NCBI RefSeq assembly: GCF_016861975.1
Contig: NZ_BOMB01000031.1
Location: 160,878-224,877 of the forward strand
Direction of reading: 5' to 3'
DNA from: Actinocatenispora rupis
GTDB lineage: Bacteria; Actinomycetota; Actinomycetes; Mycobacteriales; Micromonosporaceae
DNA: 64,000 nucleotides
The notes beneath the pieces were generated by a model. The model was given only the letters and a program-made list of their open reading frames with translations, did not search any database and was not told the origin of the DNA. The position numbers and the translations under genes are program-made. Shown here piece by piece: positions 42,065 to 52,200 of this stretch. Position 1 is the first letter of the stretch. Each line of letters starts with the position of its first letter.

Positions 42065-42805
42065 ATGTCCACCGAACCGGTACAGGAGCTGCTCGACACG
42101 TTCGTCGCGGACCTGCGGGAGACCCTGGCGCCGGTCGCGGTGTGGGCGCACGGCTCGCTCGCGCTCGGCGACTTCCGGCCGGGACGGTCCGACCTGGACC
42201 TGCTCGCCGTCCTCGACACCCCGCCGGACCGCGACCGGCTGCGCGCGCTGCACCGCCGGATCGACCGCACCGGGCCGTACGCGGCGGGCCTGCACTGCTC
42301 GTACCTGGTGCGCGACGGGCTGGCGGACGTGGACCGGCGGCACCCGACGTGGGCGCACCGGCGGCTGTTCGACCGTACTGTCACGCCCGTGACGCGGCGC
42401 GAACTCGCGCTCGGCGGCCGTACGCTGCTCGGCCCGCCACCCGCCGACCTGGTCGCCGACGTCACCGACGCCGTACTCGCCGACTTCGTCCGGGCCGACC
42501 TCGCCGCCGTGTGGCTGCCCGCGACCCGGCACCCGACCTGGTGGCTGCGGGACGTGTGGGTCGACGCCGGCCCGCTGACCGTCACCCGCGCCGCCGTCAC
42601 CCTCGCCGACGGCCGGCTGCTCAGCAAGGGCGAAGCCCTCGACGTACTGGCCGCGAGCGGTGCGCCCGCCGAACTCTGCGCCGACATCCGCCGCCGCCGG
42701 TACGGCGATCCCGCCCGGCTCACCTGGGCGCAGCGCCGGCACCGCGGCACCCTCGCCCGCCAGCTCGTACGCGAGCGGATCGGGTCGCTGCTTCAGCCGT
42801 CCTGA
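42065..42805 (+). CDS. Nucleotidyltransferase of the aminoglycoside adenylyltransferase fold
   Basis: A 246-residue protein with the polymerase-beta-type motif HGSLALGDFRPGRSDLDLLAV, which supplies the two metal-binding Asp residues of ANT(3'')-like enzymes. A helical C-terminal domain (KGEALDVLAA...RRRYGDP) follows the DUF4111/AadA pattern. Actual drug resistance cannot be concluded; many chromosomal homologues have unknown substrates. ATG 42065 was chosen over upstream in-frame codons. Its 3' end overlaps the convergent MarR gene by 13 bp. Confidence 0.8.
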   Translation: MSTEPVQELLDTFVADLRETLAPVAVWAHGSLALGDFRPGRSDLDLLAVLDTPPDRDRLRALHRRIDRTGPYAAGLHCSYLVRDGLADVDRRHPTWAHRRLFDRTVTPVTRRELALGGRTLLGPPPADLVADVTDAVLADFVRADLAAVWLPATRHPTWWLRDVWVDAGPLTVTRAAVTLADGRLLSKGEALDVLAASGAPAELCADIRRRRYGDPARLTWAQRRHRGTLARQLVRERIGSLLQPS

Positions 42806-43329
42806 GCCACCGGCGCCTCGGTGAAGTCACCGGCCGCCAACCGTACCCGGCGCAGCAGGGCGAACAGCGCGTCGCAGTCCGCGTCGTCCAGCGCGTCCAA
42901 CCCGAACCCGGCGGCCATCAGGTCCCGCGTGGCGTCCGCCGCGACCGTACGGCCCTCGTCGGTGATCGCGGCCAGCACGCCGCGGCCGTCCGCCGGGTTG
43001 CGCCGGCGGGTCACCAGACCCTGCCGTACCAACCGGTCGACGATGTTCGTGGCGCTCGTCGGGTGCACCATCAGCCGCTCGCCCACCACCCGCATCGGCA
43101 GCTCACCGCGCCGGCTGAACGACAGCAGCACGAGCGCCTCGTACCGCGCGAACGTCAGATCGTACGGCTTGAGGAGGGCGTCGTAACCGGCGAGCAGCAG
43201 CTGCTGCACCCGCATCACTGAGGTGGCCACGGCCATCGCCCGGCTCGGCCCGAACTCGTCGCTCCACCGCGCGCCGGCCTGCTCGATCGGGTCGAACGGC
43301 AGCCTCAGCTCTTTCCCCACGCCCCTCAC
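42793..43329 (-). CDS. MarR-family transcriptional regulator
   Basis: A 178-residue winged-helix regulator. The helical dimerisation N-terminus leads into FARYEALVLLSFSRRGELPMRVVGERLMVHPTSATNIVDRLVRQGLVTRRRNPADGR, with the MarR recognition helix and wing. The long N-terminus (RAMAVATSVMRVQQLLLAG) is typical of actinobacterial members. The start is either GTG 43329 or GTG 43320, and neither has an ideal ribosome-binding site. The target is unknown. Confidence 0.9.
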   Translation of the reverse strand: MRGVGKELRLPFDPIEQAGARWSDEFGPSRAMAVATSVMRVQQLLLAGYDALLKPYDLTFARYEALVLLSFSRRGELPMRVVGERLMVHPTSATNIVDRLVRQGLVTRRRNPADGRGVLAAITDEGRTVAADATRDLMAAGFGLDALDDADCDALFALLRRVRLAAGDFTEAPVAQDG

Positions 43330-43350
43330 GGTAGCGGGGGCGCCCGCCGG

Positions 43351-43656
43351 TCAGTCGCCGGAGAGGCGCTCCTCGATCCGCGCCACCTTCGACTCCAGCG
43401 CGCCGCTGACACCCTCCCGGATGTCCGCCTTCAACACCAGCGAGACGCGGGACGACCGGGCGCGCACCGCGTCGGTGGCGCGCTGCACGACGTCCATCAC
43501 CTCGTCCCAGGACTCGCCCTCGATCGTGGTGAACATCGCGTCCGTACGGTTCGGCAGGCCGGACTCGCGGACCACCCGCACCGCCTCGGCCACGATGTCC
43601 GCCACCGAACCCTCGACGCCGCTCGGCGCCACCGAGAACGCCACCAGCACCGACAC
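43351..43656 (-). CDS. MTH1187-family thiamine-binding protein
   Basis: A 101-residue YqgV/DUF77-type protein with a ferredoxin-like fold. It shows the start [11 protein letters not shown], then [19 protein letters not shown] and VLKADIREG, the conserved family segments. Members bind thiamine or a related ligand; the physiological role is unclear. The GTG start at 43656 lies 3 nt after the stop of the Asp23 gene, indicating an operon. Confidence 0.9.
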   Translation of the reverse strand: MSVLVAFSVAPSGVEGSVADIVAEAVRVVRESGLPNRTDAMFTTIEGESWDEVMDVVQRATDAVRARSSRVSLVLKADIREGVSGALESKVARIEERLSGD

Positions 43657-43659
43657 CGC

Positions 43660-44286
43660 TCAGTCCTCGACGTGGATGTCGTCGATGATCACGTTGCACT
43701 CGCCGACGTCCAGCTCCATCATCGTCTCGACCGCGGCGATGACGTTCTCCCGGACCTGGCCGGCGACCTGCATCGCCGGGTGGCCGAACTGCACGACCAG
43801 GGTCAGCGTGATGCGCGCCTGCCGCCCCGACAGCTCCACGTGTACGCCCCGGCGCGAGGTGCCCTCGCCGATGTCGATCGGCTCCCGCACCGTACTGATC
43901 GCGCGGGCCACGTCGCCGCCCAGGTCGAACACGCCGTCCACCTGCTCGGCGGCGAACGCGGCGACCTTCTCCACCACGTCACCCGCGATGGCCGTCGTGC
44001 CGCGCAGGCGCGCCGGACGGTCGTCGCCGGACTGCTCCGACGCGGCGGTACGGGTGGTCGCGCGGCCGGGGCGCGGCGCCGGCACCGGCGCGGCCACCGG
44101 CACCGGTACGTCACCCTCGGCCGGGATGCGCGGGATGATCGTGGTCGAGTCCAGCGCGCTCGGCTCGGCGACCGCCGTCGCCGACCCGTTCACCCGCCGC
44201 CCCGGCTCGTCCGCGGCGTGCGCCGGCTTCCCCCCGCGCGAACCCGCATGAGATCCCGCGTTACGCCCAGCTTCGGTCTCGGTCAT
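43660..44286 (-). CDS. Asp23/Gls24 envelope-stress family protein
   Basis: A 208-residue protein. The first 95 residues are low-complexity Ala/Pro/Thr/Gly. The Asp23 domain (about 95-205) contains AIAGDVVEKVAAFAAEQVDGVFDL, VRENVIAAVETMMELDVGECNVIIDDIHV. Asp23 proteins associate with the membrane through partners and respond to envelope or alkaline stress; no AmaP-type anchor is adjacent. ATG 44286 follows AGGAGAGG. Confidence 0.9.
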   Translation of the reverse strand: MTETEAGRNAGSHAGSRGGKPAHAADEPGRRVNGSATAVAEPSALDSTTIIPRIPAEGDVPVPVAAPVPAPRPGRATTRTAASEQSGDDRPARLRGTTAIAGDVVEKVAAFAAEQVDGVFDLGGDVARAISTVREPIDIGEGTSRRGVHVELSGRQARITLTLVVQFGHPAMQVAGQVRENVIAAVETMMELDVGECNVIIDDIHVED

Positions 44287-44537
44287 GCCCTCTCCTGGAG
44301 ATCTCGACCCGGCCTCTCGGCCCGGTGGTACGCGAAGGCGAGGGTACCGGGCCGGGCACAGCGGCCCAACGAGCCGTGCCGGCCCGGCGGCGAGGTCCTG
44401 GCGTGACTCCGCCGACACACCCACGCGTTCGCCCTGTCCAACGACGCAGCGCCCGGGTTGGCCGTGCCGTGGAGATCACCAATTGCCGCGGAGCCGTGCT
44501 CCCCCGATCGGCGCACGGTTCCGCGGCAGGTCACGGT

Positions 44538-44561
44538 GTGCCGGGGACGCGGCCCCGGCAC
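44538..44561 (-). terminator. Terminator of the ABC operon
   Basis: GTGCCGGGG, 6-nt loop, CCCCGGCAC: a perfect 9-bp stem directly beyond the stop of the last ABC gene. Confidence 0.85.
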
Positions 44562-44562
44562 G

Positions 44563-45219
44563 TCAGGCACGGACCAGTTCGCCGCGCCCGTCCCGCAGGT
44601 GCAGCTCCGCGTCGCACGCGGCGGCCGCCTCCGGGTCGTGGGTGGCGAACACGACGGTGGCGCCGCGCCACGCCTCGGCCTGGAGCAGTTCGACGACGAG
44701 CTTGCGGTTCTGCGCGTCGAGTTCGCTGGTGACCTCGTCGGCGAGCAGGACGGTGCCGCGCTGGGCGAGGCCGCGGGCGATCGCCACCCGCTGCTGCTGC
44801 CCGCCGGACAGTTCCTCGACGAGCTGGTCGGCCTGCCCCGCCAGACCCAGCTGTTCAAGTACGGTCGCGGTGCGCTCGGCGGCCTCGTCGGCCGGTACGC
44901 CAGCCGCGAGCAGCGCGACCATCACGTTCTCCTCGGCGGTGAGGATCGCGGCGAGCCCGTTGTCCTGCGGTACCAGGGCGACGCCGGCGGCGACGGTCTG
45001 GTCCCGGTCGCGTACCTCGGCGTCGCCGAGCCGGACGGCGCCGGACGCGGGGCGGATCAGCCCGGCCATCGCCCACAGCAGCGTGGTCTTGCCCGCGCCG
45101 GACGGACCGGTCACGGCGAGCACCCGGCCCGGTTCGGCGGCCACCACGATGTCGGTGAGCACCGCGTGCCCGTCGTACGCGACGGTCAGGTCCTCGACGG
45201 CGACTACCTGCTCGGTCAC
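44563..45219 (-). CDS. ABC transporter ATPase (last gene of the FtsX operon)
   Basis: A 218-residue ATPase of the LolD/MacB size class. It has Walker A GPSGAGKTT, signature LSGGQQQRV and Walker B VLLADEV. The usual DEPT after Walker B is DEVT, a Pro-to-Val change close to the catalytic Glu. GTG 45219 overlaps the stop of the upstream ATPase gene as GTGA and has GGAGG upstream, so the two ATPases are translationally coupled. It should energise the two large FtsX-type permeases. Confidence 0.92.
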   Translation of the reverse strand: MTEQVVAVEDLTVAYDGHAVLTDIVVAAEPGRVLAVTGPSGAGKTTLLWAMAGLIRPASGAVRLGDAEVRDRDQTVAAGVALVPQDNGLAAILTAEENVMVALLAAGVPADEAAERTATVLEQLGLAGQADQLVEELSGGQQQRVAIARGLAQRGTVLLADEVTSELDAQNRKLVVELLQAEAWRGATVVFATHDPEAAAACDAELHLRDGRGELVRA

Positions 45220-46094
45220 CGGTCCTCCTTCGTCGGGTCGTCGGTTGGTACGAGGCGGACCGCGCCCTCGTCGGTGAGTTCGACCCGCAGCAGCGTGCCC
45301 GGGGCGACCTCGGCGAGTACGTCCGGCGGCAGGTGCACGGCGCCGTCCCGGCCGACCACCGAGTACTCCTCGCCGCGGCGGCCCTCGGCGCCGACGCGCC
45401 CGTCCCGGATGGTGACGGTGCGGCCCATGCGCAGCCCGACGTCCGGGTCGTGGGTGACCACGACGACCGTACGGCCGGTGCGGCGTACCTCGGCGAGGAC
45501 GTCGAGTACCTGGTCGCGGGCGTGCGTGTCGAGCTGGCTGGTGGGCTCGTCGGCGAGCAGCAGCCCGGCGCCGTTGGCGACGGCGCACGCGACGGCGAGC
45601 CGCTGCCGCTCGCCGGGTGCCAGGTCGGGCGGTCGCTGCCGGCCCTTGCCGGCGAGCCCGACGAGGTCGAGCAGCTCGTCCGGGGTCATCAGCGCGTCCC
45701 GCCGGGCCGGCGCCACCCCGGACTGCGCGAAGTGGATGTTCTCCGTCGCCGACACGTACGGCAGGAGGTTGCGCATCGCGCCCTGCAGCATCACGCCGAC
45801 GTCGGTGGAGCGCATCACGGCCAGTTCGGCCGGCGTCGCCCGCGCCACGTCGTGCTCGCCGACGTGCAGCCGTCCCGCGGCCGGCCGCAGCAGCCCGGCC
45901 AGCAGCGACAGCAGCGTCGACTTGCCCGAGCCGGACGGCCCGAGCAGCGCCACCGACTCGCCCGGCTCGATGTCGAGGTCCACCCCGGACAGGGCGACCA
46001 CGTCGTAGCCCTCCAGCCGGTAGATGTAGACCAGCCCGCGACACGTCACCCCGATGCCCACCTCGGCCCGGGCCGCCGTCTCGGTCACCGTCAT
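45216..46094 (-). CDS. ABC transporter ATPase with AbrB-like C-terminal tail
   Basis: A 292-residue ATPase. Residues 1-225 hold Walker A GPSGSGKST, a diverged signature LAPGERQRLAVA (family LSGGE) and Walker B LLLADEPTSQLD. Residues about 238-285 (VVGRDGAVHLPPDVL, then GTLLRVELTDEGAV) resemble a SpoVT/AbrB swapped-hairpin module, which is unusual on an ABC ATPase. ATG 46094 follows AGGGAGA. The gene starts 17 nt after the permease stop. Confidence 0.88.
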   Translation of the reverse strand: MTVTETAARAEVGIGVTCRGLVYIYRLEGYDVVALSGVDLDIEPGESVALLGPSGSGKSTLLSLLAGLLRPAAGRLHVGEHDVARATPAELAVMRSTDVGVMLQGAMRNLLPYVSATENIHFAQSGVAPARRDALMTPDELLDLVGLAGKGRQRPPDLAPGERQRLAVACAVANGAGLLLADEPTSQLDTHARDQVLDVLAEVRRTGRTVVVVTHDPDVGLRMGRTVTIRDGRVGAEGRRGEEYSVVGRDGAVHLPPDVLAEVAPGTLLRVELTDEGAVRLVPTDDPTKEDR

Positions 46095-46111
46095 GCCTGT
46101 CTCCCTGTCGT

Positions 46112-49100
46112 TCACTGGGGGCCCCGCAGCCGACCGGGTACTCCCCGGCGTACGAGGGTGCCGACGAGTGCCGCCGTCACCGCGGCGAGCAGTACGGCCG
46201 AGCCGGCGACGGCGCCGAGCGGCCACCACGGGCCCGGCCACCACAGCGGCGGCGGCCCGCCGGACGACGCGAGCTGCGGCAGGTGCGGTACCGCCAGCGC
46301 CGCGCCGACGCCACCGGCCAGCGCGCCCGCCACCACCGCCACCCCGAGCAGCAGCCCGTACTCCCGCCACCCGGCCCGGCGTACCAGGCGCGGCGACACC
46401 CCGGCGGCGCGCAGCGCGGCCACCTCGTACAGGACGGGCCGGGCCGTCAGGTACGCGGTGACGAGGACGGTGCCGGCCGCGAGCAGCAGCGCGGCGACGG
46501 CGGCGATCAGGTACAGCCGCAGGGCGAGCGCGGGGCCCTGCCGGGCGAGCCGGTCGCGGCGCGCGGCGATGCTGTCGACGCCGGTCACGGTCAGCCCGGC
46601 GGCGGTGAGCCGCTGCCGCAGCGACGCCGGCGCGTCCGGCGCCGCCCACACCTGGAACCGCAGCGGCGTGTCCAGCGACTCGCCGAACGACGCCACCCGG
46701 TCGGCGTACGTCAGGTCGACCATGACGCCGGTGCCGATGGCGGGCAGCGTGCGCGCCGAGCCGACCACCCGGTACGCCTGGTCGAGCCCGTACAGGCCGG
46801 GGCCGCGGAACGTGCCGTGCCGGGTGGCGAGCCGACCCGTGGTCACCGCCGGCAGCGGGTACGGGGTGTCGCCGTACAGCACGCGCAGGTCCTCGCCGCC
46901 GGGCGAGTCGAACCGTACGGCGGCGCCCTTCGCGGACGTGGACACCGCGCTCACCGGCTGGCCGAGCGTGGACTCCACCGCGCGCCAGCCACCGGCGAAG
47001 CCGACCAGGTCCGCGCCGCGCTGCCGCACCGACACCAGCGTGTACGACCCGCGGATCGCCGCCGGGGTGTCCGGCCCGCGGTACAGGTCGAAGCCGACGA
47101 GCCGGCAGCCGGTGCAGTCGACGGTGCCGGTCAGGGTGTGCCTGCCGGCGGTGAGCCGACCCAGCCGTACGACCTGTTCCTGGCGGTGCGGATCGGACAG
47201 CAGCGCGACGAGGGCCAGTCCGGGGCTGGCGGAGCCGACGTCGACGGTGACCGCGAGCGGGCCGCTGGCCACGGTGACCGGTGCGGGCGCGGTCGGCCGC
47301 AGCCGCCGGGCGAGCGTGTCCGGCGCGACGTCCGCGAACGACGACTGCCAGTACCCGACCCGGGCGAGGCGGTCGCTGTCGACGGCGAGGATCTCGCTGG
47401 TGCCGTCGCCGCTGCCGTACAGGCCGCGGGCGACGGCCATCGCCTGCGTACCGGACGGATCGGCCTTGCGTACGGCGGCGCGCAGGTCGGTGGCGGTCTC
47501 CGCGCCGACCGAGTAGACGGTGGCGGCGCCGAGCGCGGTGCCGGCCCGCTGCGCCTCGTTGCGGCCCGCCACGTCCCAGGTGACCACGCCGTAGCAGAGC
47601 AGCGCGACGGCGACGGTGACCAGCGCGACGGTCCGCGGTACCTGACCGCGCCGGGACAGCCGGGCCGCGGCGAGCAGGGCGGGCACCCGGCCCCGCCGCC
47701 CCGCCGTACGCACGGCTCGGCGCAGCGCGAGCGGCAGCAGCCGGCCGGCGACCACCCCGGCGACGACCGCGACGAGTCCGCCGGCGAGCAGGCCGAGCCG
47801 CCCGCCGGCACCGGTGAGCAGCTCGTAGCAGGCGGCCAGGGCGGCGGCCACCAGGACGCCCTCGGTGACGCCGGCGCGCAGCCGGTGCGCCCGGACGGGT
47901 ACCCGGCGCAGCAGGTCGATCACCGGGCCGGTCACGGTACGCCGGACGGCGAGGGCGGCGGCCACCAGCGCGCCGGCGAACGCGGCGACGGCGGCGACGA
48001 GTACCGGCAGGCGGAGTTCGGCGTGGACGCCGGCGGCGAGCCCGAGCCACGCCACCACCTGCGTACCGGCGAGGCCGACGGCGACGCCGACCGGGGTGGC
48101 GGCGAGGACGAGCAGCCCGATCTCGGTCAGGCCGAAGCCGGCGACCCGCCAGCCGGACAGGCCGCGCAGCTTGGCGAGGCCGAGTTCGGGGCCGCGCTCG
48201 TCGGTCGCCCCGCGTACCACGCCGAACAGCACGAACCAGCACAGCAGTACCAGCTGCACGGCGACCAGCAGCGCGGCCACCGTCACCTGGTCCCGCTCAC
48301 TGTCCACATCGGACAGTACGCCGGTGAGCGGACTGCTGACCGACAGCCCGGCCGCGTCGACCTGCCTGCGCCCGGCGGACAGCTCGGCGCGCAGCGTCGC
48401 CACGTCGTCCAGCCGTACCGACTCGACGCGCAGCGGGAAGTCCGCCATCGTCGTGTACTCGGCGACGCCGAGCGCGTGCACCGTCCGTTCGCTGCCGAAG
48501 AAGCTGTCGATCCGCCGGTACTCCGCGTTCTGCTTCATGAACACCGCGGCGTCGAAGTACCCGTGGTTGAACCAGTAGCCGCCGGCGGTGTCGCGGGGCA
48601 CGGCGTACCGGCCGACGACGGTGACGGTGGTGCGCCCGGCATCGCCGACCTGCGGGTCGATCTGCGCCGAGGCGGTCACCACCACCCGCGCACCCACCTT
48701 GTACGGCGAGCGCGTGCTCGCCAGCACCTCCCCGGTGTGTTGCGGGCAGCGGCCCTCGACGGGACGCAGCCGCTGGCAGTACCCCTGGCGGTAGACGAGC
48801 CGGCCGGTCGTCACGTCGCCGTCGATGCTGGGCAGCGCCACCGTGGACTGCACGCCGCCGACGGGCGCGCCGTAGTACCGGTCGGCGAGCATGGTGCGGG
48901 CCGCGTTGCGGGTCAGGTAGTCGACGGGGATCCGGGCGAGCGCGTCCGAGGTCGGCGACGGCCCGCGGGCGCCGGCGACCGCGGCCGGCGTGTTGTCGCC
49001 CGCCACCCCGGTCGACGACACGCTGAACCCGGTCAGCCAGCTCGGCGCGGCGCGCAGGTGGTCCAGCAGCGTCGACTGCTCCGCCGCCCGGGAGTACGCG

Positions 49101-49231
49101 GGGCCGAGGACCGCGGCGGCCGTCGCGAGTACCGCGAGCACCCCGACGACGGCCGAGCGCGTCCCCCGGTACCGGAGGCCGGCGACGGCGAGGCGGACCG
49201 CGGATGCGGTGTCCGACAGTGTGCGGCGCAT
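46112..49231 (-). CDS. FtsX-type ABC permease, very large (1)
   Basis: A 1039-residue membrane protein of the MacB/FtsX superfamily. One helix near the start (SAVVGVLAVLATAAAVLGPAYS) is followed by an extracytoplasmic domain of about 240 residues. A set of FtsX helices with ERGPELGLAKLRG and a second large outer domain come next. The C-terminal helices include LYEVAALRAAG. The two FtsX cores in one chain suggest internal duplication. ATG 49231 overlaps the previous permease stop as TGATG. The substrate is unknown; peptide or lipid export or sensing is typical. Confidence 0.88.
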   Translation of the reverse strand: MRRTLSDTASAVRLAVAGLRYRGTRSAVVGVLAVLATAAAVLGPAYSRAAEQSTLLDHLRAAPSWLTGFSVSSTGVAGDNTPAAVAGARGPSPTSDALARIPVDYLTRNAARTMLADRYYGAPVGGVQSTVALPSIDGDVTTGRLVYRQGYCQRLRPVEGRCPQHTGEVLASTRSPYKVGARVVVTASAQIDPQVGDAGRTTVTVVGRYAVPRDTAGGYWFNHGYFDAAVFMKQNAEYRRIDSFFGSERTVHALGVAEYTTMADFPLRVESVRLDDVATLRAELSAGRRQVDAAGLSVSSPLTGVLSDVDSERDQVTVAALLVAVQLVLLCWFVLFGVVRGATDERGPELGLAKLRGLSGWRVAGFGLTEIGLLVLAATPVGVAVGLAGTQVVAWLGLAAGVHAELRLPVLVAAVAAFAGALVAAALAVRRTVTGPVIDLLRRVPVRAHRLRAGVTEGVLVAAALAACYELLTGAGGRLGLLAGGLVAVVAGVVAGRLLPLALRRAVRTAGRRGRVPALLAAARLSRRGQVPRTVALVTVAVALLCYGVVTWDVAGRNEAQRAGTALGAATVYSVGAETATDLRAAVRKADPSGTQAMAVARGLYGSGDGTSEILAVDSDRLARVGYWQSSFADVAPDTLARRLRPTAPAPVTVASGPLAVTVDVGSASPGLALVALLSDPHRQEQVVRLGRLTAGRHTLTGTVDCTGCRLVGFDLYRGPDTPAAIRGSYTLVSVRQRGADLVGFAGGWRAVESTLGQPVSAVSTSAKGAAVRFDSPGGEDLRVLYGDTPYPLPAVTTGRLATRHGTFRGPGLYGLDQAYRVVGSARTLPAIGTGVMVDLTYADRVASFGESLDTPLRFQVWAAPDAPASLRQRLTAAGLTVTGVDSIAARRDRLARQGPALALRLYLIAAVAALLLAAGTVLVTAYLTARPVLYEVAALRAAGVSPRLVRRAGWREYGLLLGVAVVAGALAGGVGAALAVPHLPQLASSGGPPPLWWPGPWWPLGAVAGSAVLLAAVTAALVGTLVRRGVPGRLRGPQ

Positions 49232-52200
49232 CAGCGTGCCCCCTCGCGCAGCGACTCCGGCCGGGCGTGGCCGAACATCCGGGCCACGCCGTACGCGACG
49301 GCGACGAGCCCGGCCACGGTCACCAGCACGGCGCCCGGCACCCACCACGGCCCCAGCGCGTACACCCGGTGCACGCCGGCGTCGGAGGACGTGACGAGCC
49401 GGATCACCGGCAGCATCAGCACCGCGCCGGCCGCGCCCGCCACGAGCCCCGCCACCAGCGGCACCCCCAGCAGCACCCGGTACTCCCGGCGTACCGCGGC
49501 GGTCAGGTCCGCCTGGCTCAGGCCCACCACGCGCAGCGCGGCCAGCTCGTACAGCCGGGCGTCGACCCCGACGTACGCGGTGAGCAGCACCGCGCCGAGC
49601 GACAGCAGCAGCGCCGCCACGCCGGCCACCAGGTACAGCCGCAGCGCGAGCGCGGGCGCCTGCCGGCCCAGCCGGTCGAGTACCGCGGCGAGGGAATCGG
49701 TGTGCAGCACCGGAACCCCGAGCCTGGCCAGTACGCCGGCCGGTGTCCCCGCCGCCGCCCACACCTGGTACGTGGGGCCGGTGTCGGACTCCTGCGGGTC
49801 GACCTGCGTGGCCTGGACGCGCTGCACGTTCGCCAGGTCGACCAGCAGCGCGTGCCGCCCCGCCCGCGGCACCACGTCGGTACGCCCGGTCACCGTGAAC
49901 GGCAGCGGTGTCCCGCCGAACGCCGGGAACTCGAACCGCGTGGCGCGCGCGTCGTCGGCCGGTGCCGCACCGGACAGCACCGCCGGCAGCCGCTCCGGCT
50001 CCCCGTGGTACGTGACGACCAGGTCGGCCGGATCGTCGCTGGTGCAGGCGATCCCGAGCCCGCCGTCGGTGGTCAGGGTGACGCTCGCCTGCGCGCCGGC
50101 GGTCCCGTTGCGCCAGCGGCCCGGCGCGGTGAGCCCGGCGTCGAGCGCGTGCCCGGCGTCCGACACGGCCGTCACCCGCAGCGTCGCGGCGAGGTGGCCG
50201 AAGTCCCCCGGGTACCGGGACAGGCCGAGCCCGGTCAGCGTGCAGCCACCGCCACACCCCGGCAGCGCCGCCGCGTACGTCCGGTCGCCGGCGCGCAACG
50301 TGCCCAGCGGTACCTCGCGCGGGCCGGCGTCGGCGCGCGCCACCAGCGCCACCACCTGTACCGGGCGGTGCGTGGTGATGTGCCCCGCCGTCAGCCGTAC
50401 CGACAGCGGGCCGTGCACGGTGAGCGTCGGCGCCGGCCTTCCCGGCAACGTACGGGCGAGGGCGCGGACCCGGTCGGTGGACAGCCCCGACCAGGCCGCG
50501 ACCGCCGGCAACCGCGCCGGATCCACCGCCAGTACGGTCACGTTGCCGTCGCCGTAGTGCACCTGGCTCTGCATCGCCGGCATCAGGTACCGGCCGGCCG
50601 GGTCGGCCCTCGCCACCGCGTCGCGCAGCGCCTGCGGCCCCGCCGCGTCCACCGTGTACACCGAGGCCGCGCCGACCTGGTCCTGCGCGACGCGTACCCG
50701 GTTGTGGCCGGCGACGTCCCAGGCCGCGGCGGCGAACGACAGCAGCGACACGGCCACCGTCACCGCCACCACGATCCGCTGCGTCAGCGGCCGGCGGGCG
50801 AGCCGGGCCGCCGCCAGCAACGCCGGCGGGCGCAGCCGACCGCGGGACCAGCGCAGCCGCCGGCCCGCGGTCAGGCCGAGCAGCCGGGCCGCAACCAGGC
50901 CTGCGACCAGCGCCAGCAGCGGCGGCGCGACCAGCCCCAGCCGGGACGTCGGATCGGACAGCGCCTGGTAGAGCGCGGCCGCGGCCAGCGCCACCACACC
51001 GCCCTCCACGACCGTCGCGCGCCAGCGGCCACGGGCCGGAACCCGGCGCAACAGAGCCATCACCGGCAACGCCATCGTCCGGCGCGCGGCCAGCGCCGCC
51101 GCCAGTGCCGCCCCCGCCAGCGCCACCAGCGCCACGTACGCCACCGACGCGGTCGGCGCGACGTGCGTCCCGTCCGCCAGCGCCACGTCGGCCATCACCT
51201 CCACCACGGCCAACCCGACGAGTACGCCGACCGGCGCGGCCAGCACGATCAGCGCCAGCGCCTCACCGAGTCCGAACCGTACGGTCGCCGGGCCGCGGAA
51301 ACCACGCAGCTTGGCCAGCGCGATCTCCGGCCCGCGCTCCTCCGTCAGCGACGCGACCATCAGGTACAGCACGAACCAGCACAGCAGCACCAGCGGCACC
51401 GCGACCACCGGTACCGAGCCGGTGACGGCGTCCTGCTCGCGCTGCGCGGTGGTGAACGCGTCCGGCAGCCCGGTGCCGGAGCGCATCGACACGTCGGACA
51501 GCGCCGGGTCCAGCGAACGGAGCTGGGCGCGCAGCGCGGGCACCGCGGCCAGCCGTACCGCGCCGACGTCCACCGGGAAGTCCAGCTCGTACTGCCCGGA
51601 CCCGACGCCCTTCCAGCCCGCCGCGGCAGGATCGTTGCTGAGCAACGGTTGTACGCGTTCCTGCGGGTCGGAGTCGCTGCCCGGGTCCGTACCGAACCGG
51701 CCGCCGCCCCACCAGTACCGCTCGCCGGTGTCGCGGACCCGGTAGATGCCGGCGATCCGGTGCGGCGTGCCGGACCGGAAGTCCAGCCGGTCGCCGACCG
51801 CCAGGTGGAACCGCCGCGCCACGTCCGCGTGCACCAGCACCTCGTCGCCGCCCGCCGCCGGGCACGCCCCCGCCACCAGCCGGACGTGCCCGCACACCCC
51901 CGACCGGTACACCACGAAGCTCGCCGGCGCACCGCTCAGCGACGACAGCGTCGCCGCCCCCGTCGCCCCCTCGTACGGCCGGCCGAGCACCGCGGACAGC
52001 TCCGTCCGCTCGCGTACCAGCGGGAGGGCCTGGTTGTGCAGCGAGGCCACGTCGACGTCGGACGCGGACGCGCCGGTCACGGTCAACCCCAACGTCTGCG
52101 CCGGCATCGCCCGCAACGTGTCGGTCAGCGCCGACTGCTCCGCCGCCCCCGTGTACGCCGGCGCCAGCACCGCCGCCGTCGTCGCCACGACCGCCAGCAG

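Noticed and set aside
42065..42805. Calling the nucleotidyltransferase a resistance gene
   Set aside because: The fold motif is present, but chromosomal homologues often have other substrates and nothing here shows mobility or drug specificity.
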